Below, one piece after another: positions 7,281-15,179 of a stretch of DNA of 18,664 nt. A program made the translations under genes and the position numbers. The DNA is from Bacteroidales bacterium (GTDB lineage: Bacteria; Bacteroidota; Bacteroidia; Bacteroidales; UBA10428): positions 1-18,664 of the forward strand of contig DAOUOU010000028.1 of assembly GCA_030626465.1 (NCBI GenBank), read 5' to 3'. The first letter of the stretch is position 1; each line of letters starts with the position of its first letter. A model generated the notes under the pieces. It did no database searches. It worked only from the letters and a program-made list of their open reading frames with translations, and was not told the DNA's origin.

Positions 7281-7586
7281 ATGCTAATGGTTATTAATGA
7301 ATTAACTATTGAACAACTGGAAAAAGCTGCGAATATGTTAAGGGCTATTGCCCACCCTATGCGCATTGCTATATTGAATTTCCTTGAAGATGGTAAAAAA
7401 AGGACCGTTACGGAAATTTATAAAAAGCTTGGAATTGAGCAATCTACAACTTCTCATCACCTTGGAATTATGAAAGACAAAAGTATTTTAAATTCTATAC
7501 GCGAAGGGAAAAACACATATTATTCAATTAAGCACAATAAACTAAGTACCTTGATTGATTGCATTAACACCTGCGCCTGCGATTGA
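7281..7586 (+). CDS. ArsR/SmtB-family winged-helix transcriptional regulator
   Basis: A 101-residue single-domain regulator. The ArsR pattern is clear: LRAIAHPMRIAILNFLEDG at ~21-39, the recognition helix region KLGIEQSTTSHHLGIMKDKSIL (~50-71), and a wing with REGKNTYYSI. The sensor-type CxC of ArsR in helix 3 is absent. Three cysteines cluster at the extreme C-terminus (CINTCACD), which might form a thiol or metal site. No efflux pump, reductase or chaperone gene is nearby to reveal the signal. ATG codons at 7281 and 7287 are both possible starts; the second gives MVINELTIEQ. A near-match parS site and polA follow. The family is certain, the ligand and targets unknown. Confidence 0.88.
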   Translation: MLMVINELTIEQLEKAANMLRAIAHPMRIAILNFLEDGKKRTVTEIYKKLGIEQSTTSHHLGIMKDKSILNSIREGKNTYYSIKHNKLSTLIDCINTCACD

Positions 7587-7592
7587 CTGGTT

Positions 7593-7622
7593 ATTGAATT
7601 GTTAAGGATATTAATAATTTTG
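7593..7622 (+). promoter_or_regulatory. Possible promoter for polA (ATTG-N18-TAATTTTG)
   Basis: ATTG (7593-7596) is followed after 18 bases by TAATTTTG (7615-7622), close to the Bacteroidota -33/-7 consensus. It lies just after the ArsR-type stop codon and about 115 bases before polA. The resulting leader would include the parS-like site. Confidence 0.4.
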
Positions 7623-7674
7623 AATAGTTGGGATGTGATGATGCGGCAAACATTATAAGCATATATATACTGTA

Positions 7675-7690
7675 TGTTCCACGTGGAAAA
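7675..7690. promoter_or_regulatory. parS-like site, one mismatch to the perfect palindrome
   Basis: TGTTCCACGTGGAAAA matches 15 of 16 bases of the perfect site at 4149-4164, differing only at position 15 (C->A). It is again intergenic, about 50 bases upstream of polA. The core CCACGTGG is intact. Two such sites 3.5 kb apart are not expected by chance and fit a parS cluster. Confidence 0.7.
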
Positions 7691-7736
7691 GATTTATCAA
7701 CTACAAAATTGAAATTCTTCTCAGCAAATTGTGTCT

Positions 7737-10502
7737 ATGGCAGAAAAAAAGAAATTGTTTTTACTGGATGCGTATGCTTTAATTTTTAGGGCATATTATG
7801 CATTTATTAGTAGACCTATTAGAAATTCAAAAGGATTGAATACTTCTGCAATTTTTGGTTTTATTAACACTCTCGATGAAGTCTTAAGAAAAGAAAATCC
7901 CGGATATATTGCCGTGGCTTTCGATCCGCCCTCACCAACGTTCAGGCATGAAATGTATAAAGCATACAAAGCAAACCGGGAAGCAACGCCACCAGACATT
8001 AAACTTTCAGTTCCGTATATTAAAAAAATTCTGGAGGCTTATCGCATTCCCATTCTTGAATACGAAGGATTTGAAGCAGATGACGTAATTGGGACTGTAT
8101 CAAAAATAGCTAAGAATCAAGGCTTTGAAGTATATATGATGACTCCTGATAAAGATTTTACTCAACTTGTTGAGGAAGGGATATATATATACAAACCAAG
8201 GCGTTTGGGGAAAGATAATGAGGTAATTGGCACGGAAGAAGTCAAAAAGAATTTTGAAGTAGAAAATCCATCTCAGGTTATTGAAATATTAGCGCTTTGG
8301 GGTGATTCTTCGGATAATATCCCCGGAGCCCCTGGCATCGGAGAAAAAACAGCTAAAAGGCTAATTGCTCAATACGGAAGCATTGAAAACTTATTAGCCA
8401 ACACAAATGATCTAAAAGGCAAACAGAAGGAGAGTATCGAAGAAAATGCTGAACAGATATTGCTATTTAAAAAATTGGTTACTATAGATATTAATGTTCC
8501 GATAAATATACATCCGGAAGAATTTATTGTGAAAGAACCGGATAAGCATTTATTAGAATCTCTTTTTAATGAATTAGAGTTTAAAACCTTATCTCAAAGA
8601 ATACTTGGAGATAAAATTGAAAACCAGGTTATCGGGCAAGGCACTTTATTTGATATTCCAGTCACAAAAAGTCTGGATAATGGCTCTCAATTTAAGCAGT
8701 TCAATGCAGATACAGCAGCTTATAATCTTGTAAAAAATGAATCAGACCTTAAAAACCTGATAAATCATTTGGAAAAATGTAAGGAAATATGTTTTGATAC
8801 CGAAACAACAGGACTTGATGTATTGAATGATGAAATGATTGGTCTTGCAATTTGCACAAAAGAAGGGAAAGCCTGGTATATACCATTCTCATCTGATCAA
8901 AAAATATCAACTAATACATTATATGATTTTAAGCATATATTTAATAATAAGAATATTATCAAAGTAGGACATAACCTCAAATTCGACATACAAATTCTTA
9001 ATAAGTATAACATACATGTGTCTGAACCATACTTTGATACCATGGTTGCTCACTATTTATTGCATCCCGAAAGAAGACATAAGCTTGATAATCTTGTTGA
9101 AAATTTGCTGGGATACAAAATGATCAGTATTGAAGAATTGATTGGAAAGAAAGGCAAAGATCAACTGAATATGAGCCAGGTTGAGATTGTAAAGGCAAAA
9201 GATTACGCGTGTGAAGATGCAGACATGACTTATAGATTATACAGAATATTACAAGCTGAAATTGTTAAAAAAGGGATGCAGAGACTGGCTTCTGATATTG
9301 AAATGCCGTTGATAGAAGTATTAACTGATATGGAACTTACAGGTTTTAACATTAATACTAAAACTTTAAAAGAATATGAATTTCACCTTGATAATGAGAT
9401 TAAATTAATTGAAAAACAAATTTATACTCATGTTGATGAGCATTTCAATATAGCCTCTCCAAAACAATTGGGAGTGGTTCTTTTTGAAAAACTTAAAATA
9501 AGTTCCAATACAAGAATGACAAAAACAAAACAGTATTCTACCAGCGAGGAAGTTTTACAAAAATTAAGAGATACTCATCCTATAATTAATCTGATCCTGG
9601 ATTATCGCTCATTGACAAAATTGCAATCTACATATGTTACAACCTTACCTAATTTGATAGATAAAAACACCAGGCGTATCCATACATCTTTTAATCAGAC
9701 AATTACAACCACAGGAAGATTAAGCTCAATAAATCCTAATTTACAAAATATTCCTATCCGCGCTGAACGAGGGAGGAAAATACGGAAAGCCTTCATTCCG
9801 GCTAATGAAGATTTTATTTTACTATCTGCAGATTATTCGCAGATTGAACTTCGATTAATGGCTCATATAAGTGGCGATGGACATATGATAAATGCTTTTT
9901 GTAAAGGGGAAGATATTCATCGCATTACTGCGGCAAAAATCTATAAAGTAAGCAATGAGAATGTTACACGTGAAATGCGGGCAAATGCTAAAACTGCCAA
10001 TTTTGGCATTATATATGGCATTTCAGCTTTTGGACTTTCAGAACGATTGCAAATACCTCGAGCTGAGGCAAAAGATTTGATTGACAGTTATTTCGGGAAT
10101 TTTCCCGGAGTGAAAGAATATATGGATAAGAGTATTGAAGAGGCAAAATTGAAAGGTTATGTCTCAACCCTGTTCGGAAGAATTCGCTATCTTCCTGATA
10201 TACAATCTTCTAATTCTGTTGTACGTGGAATTGCAGAAAGAAATGCCATCAATTCTCCAATACAAGGAACAGCAGCAGATATCATAAAAATAGCCATGAT
10301 ACGCATTTATAAAAAGCTGCAAAATAAATACAAAACAAAAATGATTTTACAGGTACACGATGAATTGGTATTTGACGTATACAAGCCTGAGTTGGAAGAA
10401 ATTAAAAAGATGGTAAAACATGAAATGGAAAATGCCACAACACTGAATATTCCATTAGTTGTGGAAATAGGCACTGGAAGCAATTGGCTGGAAGCGCATT
10501 AA
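7737..10502 (+). CDS. polA: DNA polymerase I (5' nuclease, proofreading exonuclease and polymerase domains)
   Basis: PolA removes RNA primers, joins Okazaki fragments and fills repair gaps, including those left by UvrABC. The 5' nuclease domain (~1-290) has FLLDAYALIFRAYYAF, FEADDVIGT, TPDKDFTQL and the HhH GDSSDNIPGAPGIGEKTA. The 3'-5' exonuclease domain (~330-520) keeps the DxE residues in FDTETTGLD (~354) and ACEDADMTYRL, so proofreading is probably active. The polymerase domain has motif A DYSQIELRLMA (~700), motif B RANAKTANFGIIYG with the Arg, Lys and Phe of the O-helix, and motif C QVHDELVF (~875). The length of about 921 residues is normal for a full-length enzyme. I chose the ATG at 7737; a GTG two codons upstream (7731) is possible. 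It converges with the next gene, 8 bases apart. Confidence 0.97.
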   Translation: MAEKKKLFLLDAYALIFRAYYAFISRPIRNSKGLNTSAIFGFINTLDEVLRKENPGYIAVAFDPPSPTFRHEMYKAYKANREATPPDIKLSVPYIKKILEAYRIPILEYEGFEADDVIGTVSKIAKNQGFEVYMMTPDKDFTQLVEEGIYIYKPRRLGKDNEVIGTEEVKKNFEVENPSQVIEILALWGDSSDNIPGAPGIGEKTAKRLIAQYGSIENLLANTNDLKGKQKESIEENAEQILLFKKLVTIDINVPINIHPEEFIVKEPDKHLLESLFNELEFKTLSQRILGDKIENQVIGQGTLFDIPVTKSLDNGSQFKQFNADTAAYNLVKNESDLKNLINHLEKCKEICFDTETTGLDVLNDEMIGLAICTKEGKAWYIPFSSDQKISTNTLYDFKHIFNNKNIIKVGHNLKFDIQILNKYNIHVSEPYFDTMVAHYLLHPERRHKLDNLVENLLGYKMISIEELIGKKGKDQLNMSQVEIVKAKDYACEDADMTYRLYRILQAEIVKKGMQRLASDIEMPLIEVLTDMELTGFNINTKTLKEYEFHLDNEIKLIEKQIYTHVDEHFNIASPKQLGVVLFEKLKISSNTRMTKTKQYSTSEEVLQKLRDTHPIINLILDYRSLTKLQSTYVTTLPNLIDKNTRRIHTSFNQTITTTGRLSSINPNLQNIPIRAERGRKIRKAFIPANEDFILLSADYSQIELRLMAHISGDGHMINAFCKGEDIHRITAAKIYKVSNENVTREMRANAKTANFGIIYGISAFGLSERLQIPRAEAKDLIDSYFGNFPGVKEYMDKSIEEAKLKGYVSTLFGRIRYLPDIQSSNSVVRGIAERNAINSPIQGTAADIIKIAMIRIYKKLQNKYKTKMILQVHDELVFDVYKPELEEIKKMVKHEMENATTLNIPLVVEIGTGSNWLEAH

Positions 10503-10510
10503 TATATTTA

Positions 10511-11200
10511 TTAATCTGTTCTTTGAATACCCTCTAAATATTTTTTTCGAATTTCTTCCAAACGATCTACTTCAACATTTTGTGCGTATATCCTTACCAA
10601 ATCATAGACTTTCCTTGCATAAACCACAGCTAGTGCGGCATCGAAATTACTGTCGTCAAGGTTGTTTTTGACCCAACGGGTAACATTCTTGAATCTGCCC
10701 CAGGTAAGCTCTCTGTTGATATTAAGATAATGCATGTTATCTTCCTGATCCTTAAAAATATTTTCCGTCAGATTTTCGAGAATAAATAATTTTTTTAATT
10801 CAATTAATGCGGTTGCTTCAATATTTTTCTTCTTTTGATATTTTATACCGGAATCCATAAAATATCGCTGGATTTTGTCAATAGGCTCAAAACTGCCCAG
10901 GCCTCTGATTCTTATAAAAGAATACGTATCATTACCAATAAAAATAGTACCAGTACTTGCCTGAAAAACATGATCAGTATATTGTCTGATGTTATCAGCA
11001 ATTCGAAGTATTCTTTCCATTGCAATAGGTTCAGTTGTAATCAGGAAAAATGTATCAGGATCTTGTTCAACAGGAAGATTACTTCCATGGTATCCGGAAA
11101 AGGGTTCTAAATTTTGAAGAACAAAAGAATTAGGGAGAATGAAATGTTCAACTGTTTTAACTTGTTCTTCCTTAGCTATTGTGCCAATTGTTTCTATCAT
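10511..11200 (-). CDS. Uncharacterised 229-residue cytoplasmic protein
   Basis: I do not recognise this protein. It has no signal peptide, membrane segment or cysteine, and is a mixed alpha/beta sequence. The N-terminal half looks beta-rich (HFILPNSFVLQNLEPFSGYHG, TFFLITTEPIAMERILRIADN, GTIFIGNDTYSFIRIRGLG). The C-terminal half is helical, with several Trp, Tyr and Arg residues (LTWGRFKNVTRWVKNN, AALAVVYARKVYDLVRIYAQNV). The composition and codon use resemble the neighbours, and the length and absence of repeats argue for a real gene. The ATG at 11200 is the natural start. It lies tail to tail with polA and head to head with the damaged sigma-factor gene, so it is probably a single-gene transcript. 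No function is proposed. Confidence 0.7.
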   Translation of the reverse strand: MIETIGTIAKEEQVKTVEHFILPNSFVLQNLEPFSGYHGSNLPVEQDPDTFFLITTEPIAMERILRIADNIRQYTDHVFQASTGTIFIGNDTYSFIRIRGLGSFEPIDKIQRYFMDSGIKYQKKKNIEATALIELKKLFILENLTENIFKDQEDNMHYLNINRELTWGRFKNVTRWVKNNLDDSNFDAALAVVYARKVYDLVRIYAQNVEVDRLEEIRKKYLEGIQRTD

Positions 11201-11374
11201 TTTAATATTCTTATAGTTTATTTTTTCTAAAATTTACAAAATATTTTATTTGAAGAGAAATAGATGTTCATTTAGTAGTAAAAAAAACGGCCATTTTAAA
11301 AATAAGTTTTGACTTTTGGGGGTATTTTAATTTTAAATGGTCATTCATTTGAAATTTCATGATATTCTGAAATA

Positions 11375-11911
11375 ATGATTGATGATATTCATCTGTATAA
11401 CCAGGTTAAAAAAGGGAACAAACCAGCTTTTGAAACGCTCTTCCGTAAGTATTATGAAGTTATTGCACGTTTTATTTACCGGTATGTGAAAGACTCTGAT
11501 ACGGCAGAAGAAATTACTCAGGAACTTTTTATATCCTTCTGAGGAAATGCCCCTCGTATTAACATAACAACCTCATTAAAGTCATATTTGTTCACTTCAG
11601 CCAGGAATTTCTCTTTGAATTACATAAAGAAATTGCAGACAAGGAAGAAGTATCATGATGCAGCTCAAAAAGAGATAGAGGAGAATACAGAAGCTCAAAT
11701 TAGGACCAATCAAACAATTTTTACAGAATTGTTGAAACGAGCATTGGTAACATTACCGCAGAAATGCAGGGAAATATTTGAGATGAGTAAATATGACGGA
11801 TTAACATATGATGAAATTGCTGTCTATATGGGGCTTTCAAAGAAAACAGCAGAACAGATCAAAGGCAATTTGATTTTGAATGCAATGAATCAGCAACCTA
11901 TCAGGTATTGA
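11375..11911 (+). pseudogene. ECF sigma-70 factor gene interrupted by an in-frame TGA
   Basis: Read through one stop codon, this 178-codon frame is a Bacteroidota-type ECF sigma factor. Region 2 is VKKGNKPAFETLFRKYYEV...AEEITQELFISF, and the linker has TSLKSYLFTSARNFSLNYIKK. Region 4 is LPQKCREIFEMSKYDGLTYDEIAVYMGLSKKTAEQ. Codon 56 (11540-11542) is TGA exactly where homologues usually have Trp (FISFW), consistent with a TGG->TGA mutation. Both halves are in the same frame, so there is no frameshift. Several genes here (envC-like, ybeY, arsR-type, the deoxynucleoside kinase) end in TGA, so TGA is not read as Trp. The end of region 4 (KGNLILNAMNQQPIRY) also looks degenerate. Restart at the TTG at 11588 would yield only the distal half. 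The usual downstream anti-sigma gene is absent. Confidence 0.8.
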
Positions 11912-11976
11912 TCAGTTTTAATGAAGGAAAGCCGGGATGCGCAGCTGCCGTACTTTCCATAATTCTTCAGGATTCA

Positions 11977-12561
11977 ATGGAAATAATAGAACCCGGAATG
12001 CCAATTATCAGTGATACCACAGGTATTTTGTACCTATTCATTTATAATGAAATGCATATTGCTGCAACTGGTATTCCTGGAGGTCATTTAGAAGTTTCCA
12101 TATCAAATGGTGAAATCATTGATAAAGGGGATGTTTATGTTGCAAAGCCGGAAAAAACAGGAACTGCCCAAATAAAAGTAAAAGCCATTAACCAGACGGG
12201 AGAAATTAATGAAGAGGATAGCATTGTTTATAAAGTCGAGTATCCTCCCTTGCCAGAATTGATACTTCCTGGCATGATAGGAAATACAATTTCCAAGCGA
12301 AATTTGCCAGGCAGAAATACTATTGAACTCAAAACATATGTACACGAAAACCCATATACATTGCAGGAATTTTCCCTGTCACTGGAAAGGGATGAAATAT
12401 TTGGTGCAATCTCAAATGGATTGTATCTTACTCAACAGCAAATTGATTTAATTTTATCAAAACCATCAGGCGATAAAATTTATATTACAAATGCAAAATT
12501 TCGGGATCCTTACGGAAAAATACATAGTGCACCGGTTAAAGAAATATGGATTGAAGATTAA
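11977..12561 (+). CDS. Protein with GldM-like C-terminal domains, probably N-terminally truncated
   Basis: The visible protein (~194 residues from the ATG at 11977) resembles the last two beta-sandwich domains of GldM, the periplasmic part of the gliding/type IX secretion motor. The stretch LYLFIYNEMHIAATGIPGG, then LEVSISNGEIIDKGDVYVAKP, recalls the penultimate domain. After a PPLPELILPG linker, an ELKTYVHENP...FSLSLERD part recalls the last domain. It has no GldM transmembrane helix, no signal peptide and no gldKLN neighbours, so it is not GldM itself. The frame is open back to a TTG at 11908 that overlaps the sigma-factor stop, but the extra 23 residues look unlike a normal N-terminus. Directly following a dead sigma gene, it may be a deletion remnant. 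Domain similarity is judged by eye. Confidence 0.55.
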   Translation: MEIIEPGMPIISDTTGILYLFIYNEMHIAATGIPGGHLEVSISNGEIIDKGDVYVAKPEKTGTAQIKVKAINQTGEINEEDSIVYKVEYPPLPELILPGMIGNTISKRNLPGRNTIELKTYVHENPYTLQEFSLSLERDEIFGAISNGLYLTQQQIDLILSKPSGDKIYITNAKFRDPYGKIHSAPVKEIWIED

Positions 12562-12944
12562 TATCAGACGAAATAATAATTCTATTAAATAAGAGCGAAG
12601 GCATCAAATTCATTGAATTTATATATTTATTCGTCGTTAAGATTTACAATTATAAGAAGTGGTTAATTTACAGTAATATAATATTGTTTCTTATTATATC
12701 CTGAATCTTTGTAATTATAGTACCAATACCTGTTCACTTCACCCCAATTATAAATTCATAGGGCATTGTAATTAAAACGCAAATTGCGAACAACACAATT
12801 TCAACAATAATGTGGGTATATTCGTCCTAATGTATAATTCTGAAAAATAAATCGTTTTAGAGGATTATTGGTTTAGCCGGAGAATAGTATTTGTATAATA
12901 GACCTGAATACATATCTTTGTTAAAACCTAAAATGGTTCACTAA
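12562..12944. other. 383-bp gene-free stretch with gene remnants possible
   Basis: No ORF with a start codon and coding character is visible. The right end holds the promoter of the GH3-family gene. A 15-bp dyad, AAATTCA-T-TGAATTT, lies at 12606-12620. On the minus strand 30 stop-free codons (12666-12755) ending in TAA encode a Trp/Tyr-rich, protein-like tail (NWGEVNRYWYYNYKDS...) with no start codon; it could be the decayed 3' end of a lost gene or chance. Confidence 0.4.
12890..12920 (+). promoter_or_regulatory. Bacteroidota-type promoter (TTTG-N19-TATCTTTG) for the GH3-family gene
   Basis: TTTG (12890-12893) and TATCTTTG (12913-12920) match both halves of the -33/-7 consensus of the main Bacteroidota sigma factor, with the expected 19-base spacer. 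Transcription should start near 12925-12927, giving a leader of about 20 bases to the ATG at 12945. Confidence 0.72.
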
Positions 12945-14459
12945 ATGCCACTTATAACATCAATTGTAAACTGGTTAAACTTTAAAAGAGTAACCCAAAT
13001 TGATTTGATGCGAAAATACCCGGATCAAATACAGGAGGAGTGTTTTATTCAACTTATTGATAAAGCAGTAAATACAGAATGGGGGAAAATGCATGGATTT
13101 GATTCGATCCGATCAATTGCTGATTTTCAGAATCAAACACCTGTCAGAGATTATGGAGATTTTGAACCTTTTATCGAAAGAATAAGATTGGGGGAGCAAA
13201 ATGTATTATGGCCTGATGAAATAAAATGGTTTGCAAAATCATCGGGTACCACTAGTCATAAAAGTAAATTCATCCCCGTAAGCAAGGATGCTTTAGAAAA
13301 ATGTCATTTCAGAGGAGGTAAAGATGTTTTGGCAATTTATGCGAATAATTATCCGGATTCAAAAATATTCAGCGGTAAGGGATTAACTCTTGGCGGCAGC
13401 CATAAAGTTGATAATTTCAATAATCAATCGTATTATGGAGATTTATCAGCTATTTTAATAGAAAACCTCCCATTTTGGACGGAATTTATTCGTACGCCAA
13501 GTCAAGAGATTGCTTTACTTGATAAATGGGAAGAAAAGCTTGATAAAATCACAAGAGAAACCATTAAGGAGAATGTTACCAGTATTGCCGGTGTTCCGTC
13601 TTGGAAATTGGTGATGATAAAGTATATTCTGGATTATACCAATAAAAAAAACTTACTTGAAGTATGGCCAAATTTAGAATTATTCGTTCATGGAGGTGTA
13701 AGCTTCACTCCATACAGAGATCAATTTAAAAAATTGATCCCGTCAGAAAACATGCACTATTTAGAAACATATAATGCTTCAGAAGGATTTTTTGCTATAC
13801 AGGATGACTCATCACGAGATGATATGTTGCTGATGCTGGATTATGGCATATTTTATGAATTCATACCTGTTGAGGATCTTCAGAAAGACAATCCAAAAGC
13901 CATTACTATTGGGCAGGTAGAAACAGGGAAAAATTATGCCATCCTGATTACAACCAATTCAGGTCTGTGGCGCTACTTAATTGGCGATACGGTTGTTTTT
14001 TCATCAACATATCCCCATCGAATAAAAATATCAGGACGCACAAAGCATTTTATCAATGTTTTTGGCGAAGAAGTTATCGTCGATAATGCTGAGAAAGCTA
14101 TTAAAATTGCCTGTGAGAAAACAAACGCACAAATAATTGATTATACTGTTGGCCCGGTATTTATGACTGATAATACAAAAGGAAAGCATGAATGGATAGT
14201 TGAATTTGCTGTAAATCCTAGCGGTATGGAAGAATTTATCTACTATCTCGACAGTGCTTTAATGAGTATTAATTCTGATTATGAGGCAAAACGTTATAAA
14301 AACATTACACTTGATAAGCCACTGATCAGAGCTGTTGATCAGGGAACATTTTATAAGTGGATGCAAAAAAGAGGGAAACTTGGGGGCCAAAACAAAGTAC
14401 CTCGTTTGTTCAATACAAGAAAATATCTCGATGATTTGATAAAGATTATCGATACATAA
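12945..14459 (+). CDS. GH3-family acyl-adenylating enzyme (GH3 auxin-responsive promoter family protein)
   Basis: A 504-residue member of the GH3 branch of adenylate-forming enzymes. Plant GH3 proteins activate a carboxylic acid such as jasmonate or indole acetate with ATP and join it to an amino acid. Bacterial members are common in Bacteroidota, but their substrates are largely unknown. The phosphate-binding motif SSGTTSHKSKF is at residues 99-109, the second ATP motif YNASEGFFAIQDD at ~276-288, and GLWRYLIGDTVVF and KISGRTKHFINVFGEEV mark the hinge and C-terminal lid. The length and all three ATP motifs are intact, so it should be active. It is a soluble cytoplasmic protein. It has its own strong promoter, and the deoxynucleoside kinase gene follows after 70 bases with no visible promoter, so the two may share a transcript. 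Substrate unknown. Confidence 0.88.
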   Translation: MPLITSIVNWLNFKRVTQIDLMRKYPDQIQEECFIQLIDKAVNTEWGKMHGFDSIRSIADFQNQTPVRDYGDFEPFIERIRLGEQNVLWPDEIKWFAKSSGTTSHKSKFIPVSKDALEKCHFRGGKDVLAIYANNYPDSKIFSGKGLTLGGSHKVDNFNNQSYYGDLSAILIENLPFWTEFIRTPSQEIALLDKWEEKLDKITRETIKENVTSIAGVPSWKLVMIKYILDYTNKKNLLEVWPNLELFVHGGVSFTPYRDQFKKLIPSENMHYLETYNASEGFFAIQDDSSRDDMLLMLDYGIFYEFIPVEDLQKDNPKAITIGQVETGKNYAILITTNSGLWRYLIGDTVVFSSTYPHRIKISGRTKHFINVFGEEVIVDNAEKAIKIACEKTNAQIIDYTVGPVFMTDNTKGKHEWIVEFAVNPSGMEEFIYYLDSALMSINSDYEAKRYKNITLDKPLIRAVDQGTFYKWMQKRGKLGGQNKVPRLFNTRKYLDDLIKIIDT

Positions 14460-14529
14460 TATTAAGATACTACATTGTATATTAGTTGAGAAAAGGGTAA
14501 ATTACGGATAAAGAAAAACAAATAAACAA

Positions 14530-15144
14530 ATGCATGTTGCTGTTGCAGGAAACATAGGATCGGGGAAAACAACTCTTACCGGTCTGCTATCCCGTCATTT
14601 CGGATGGCAAGCTCATTACGAAGACGTTGACGACAATCCATATCTGGATGATTTTTATAATGATATGCAACGATGGTCATTCAATTTACAGATATATTTT
14701 CTTAATAGCCGCTTCAATCATATGCTTGAAATTAAGAAATCAAAAAAAACGATTATTCAGGACAGAACCATATACGAAGACGCATACATTTTTGCTCCTA
14801 ACCTGCATTCAATGGGATTAATGTCAACTCGCGATTTTGAAAACTATTTTACTCTTTTCAACCTTATCTCTTCGCTTATAGACCCCCCTGACCTGGTAAT
14901 ATATTTGCGCGCCTCAGTGCCGACCCTGGTAAAACAGATAGAAAAACGAGGAAGAAAATATGAAGATAACATTCGGCTAGACTATCTAAGAAGGTTGAAT
15001 GAACGTTACGAAGCCTGGATAGATGCATATAGCCTGGGTAAAATGATGATAATCGATGTTGATCATACAAACTTTATTGATAAATCTGAAGACCTGAGTC
15101 TCGTTATTGACAAAATCAATGCAGAATTGCATGGTCTTTTCTGA
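14530..15144 (+). CDS. Deoxynucleoside kinase (deoxyadenosine/deoxyguanosine kinase family)
   Basis: This enzyme phosphorylates salvaged deoxynucleosides with a nucleoside triphosphate. The P-loop GNIGSGKTT is at residues 7-15 directly after the first beta strand. The DRx motif DRTIYEDAYIF (~78) supplies the catalytic and substrate-ring contacts, and the LID arginines are in EKRGRKYEDNIRLDYL (~137-152). The conserved YEDVDDNPYLDDFY (~34-47) contains the acidic base-binding segment seen in bacterial dAK/dGK. The 204 residues match the family. Base specificity (dA, dG or dC) cannot be decided by eye. It starts at an ATG with no obvious promoter in the preceding 70 bases and converges, 35 bases apart, with a second nucleoside-type kinase. 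Confidence 0.9.
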   Translation: MHVAVAGNIGSGKTTLTGLLSRHFGWQAHYEDVDDNPYLDDFYNDMQRWSFNLQIYFLNSRFNHMLEIKKSKKTIIQDRTIYEDAYIFAPNLHSMGLMSTRDFENYFTLFNLISSLIDPPDLVIYLRASVPTLVKQIEKRGRKYEDNIRLDYLRRLNERYEAWIDAYSLGKMMIIDVDHTNFIDKSEDLSLVIDKINAELHGLF

Positions 15145-15179
15145 CATTCAGTTGTATGATGTGCTGATTTGGTTTTCCA

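Noticed and set aside
9962..9977. Third parS site inside polA (TGTTACACGTGAAATG)
   Set aside because: Only 13 of 16 bases match, the palindrome is broken, and the bases encode a conserved PolA segment (NVTREMR), so it was not listed as a feature.
10214..10230. Another ACGTGG-containing parS-like sequence in polA
   Set aside because: Only about 12 of 16 positions match and the central CACGTG is not preserved.
11540..11542. TGA read as tryptophan (alternative genetic code) or selenocysteine in the sigma-factor gene
   Set aside because: The envC-like, ybeY, arsR-type and deoxynucleoside kinase genes all end in TGA at their expected family lengths, and Trp is encoded by TGG elsewhere. Nothing in the family suggests selenocysteine at this position.
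12606..12620. 15-bp dyad AAATTCA-T-TGAATTT as a terminator after the GldM-like gene
   Set aside because: The one-base loop cannot form a hairpin, there is no GC-rich stem or T-run, and such AT dyads are common in this DNA; at most an operator-like site.
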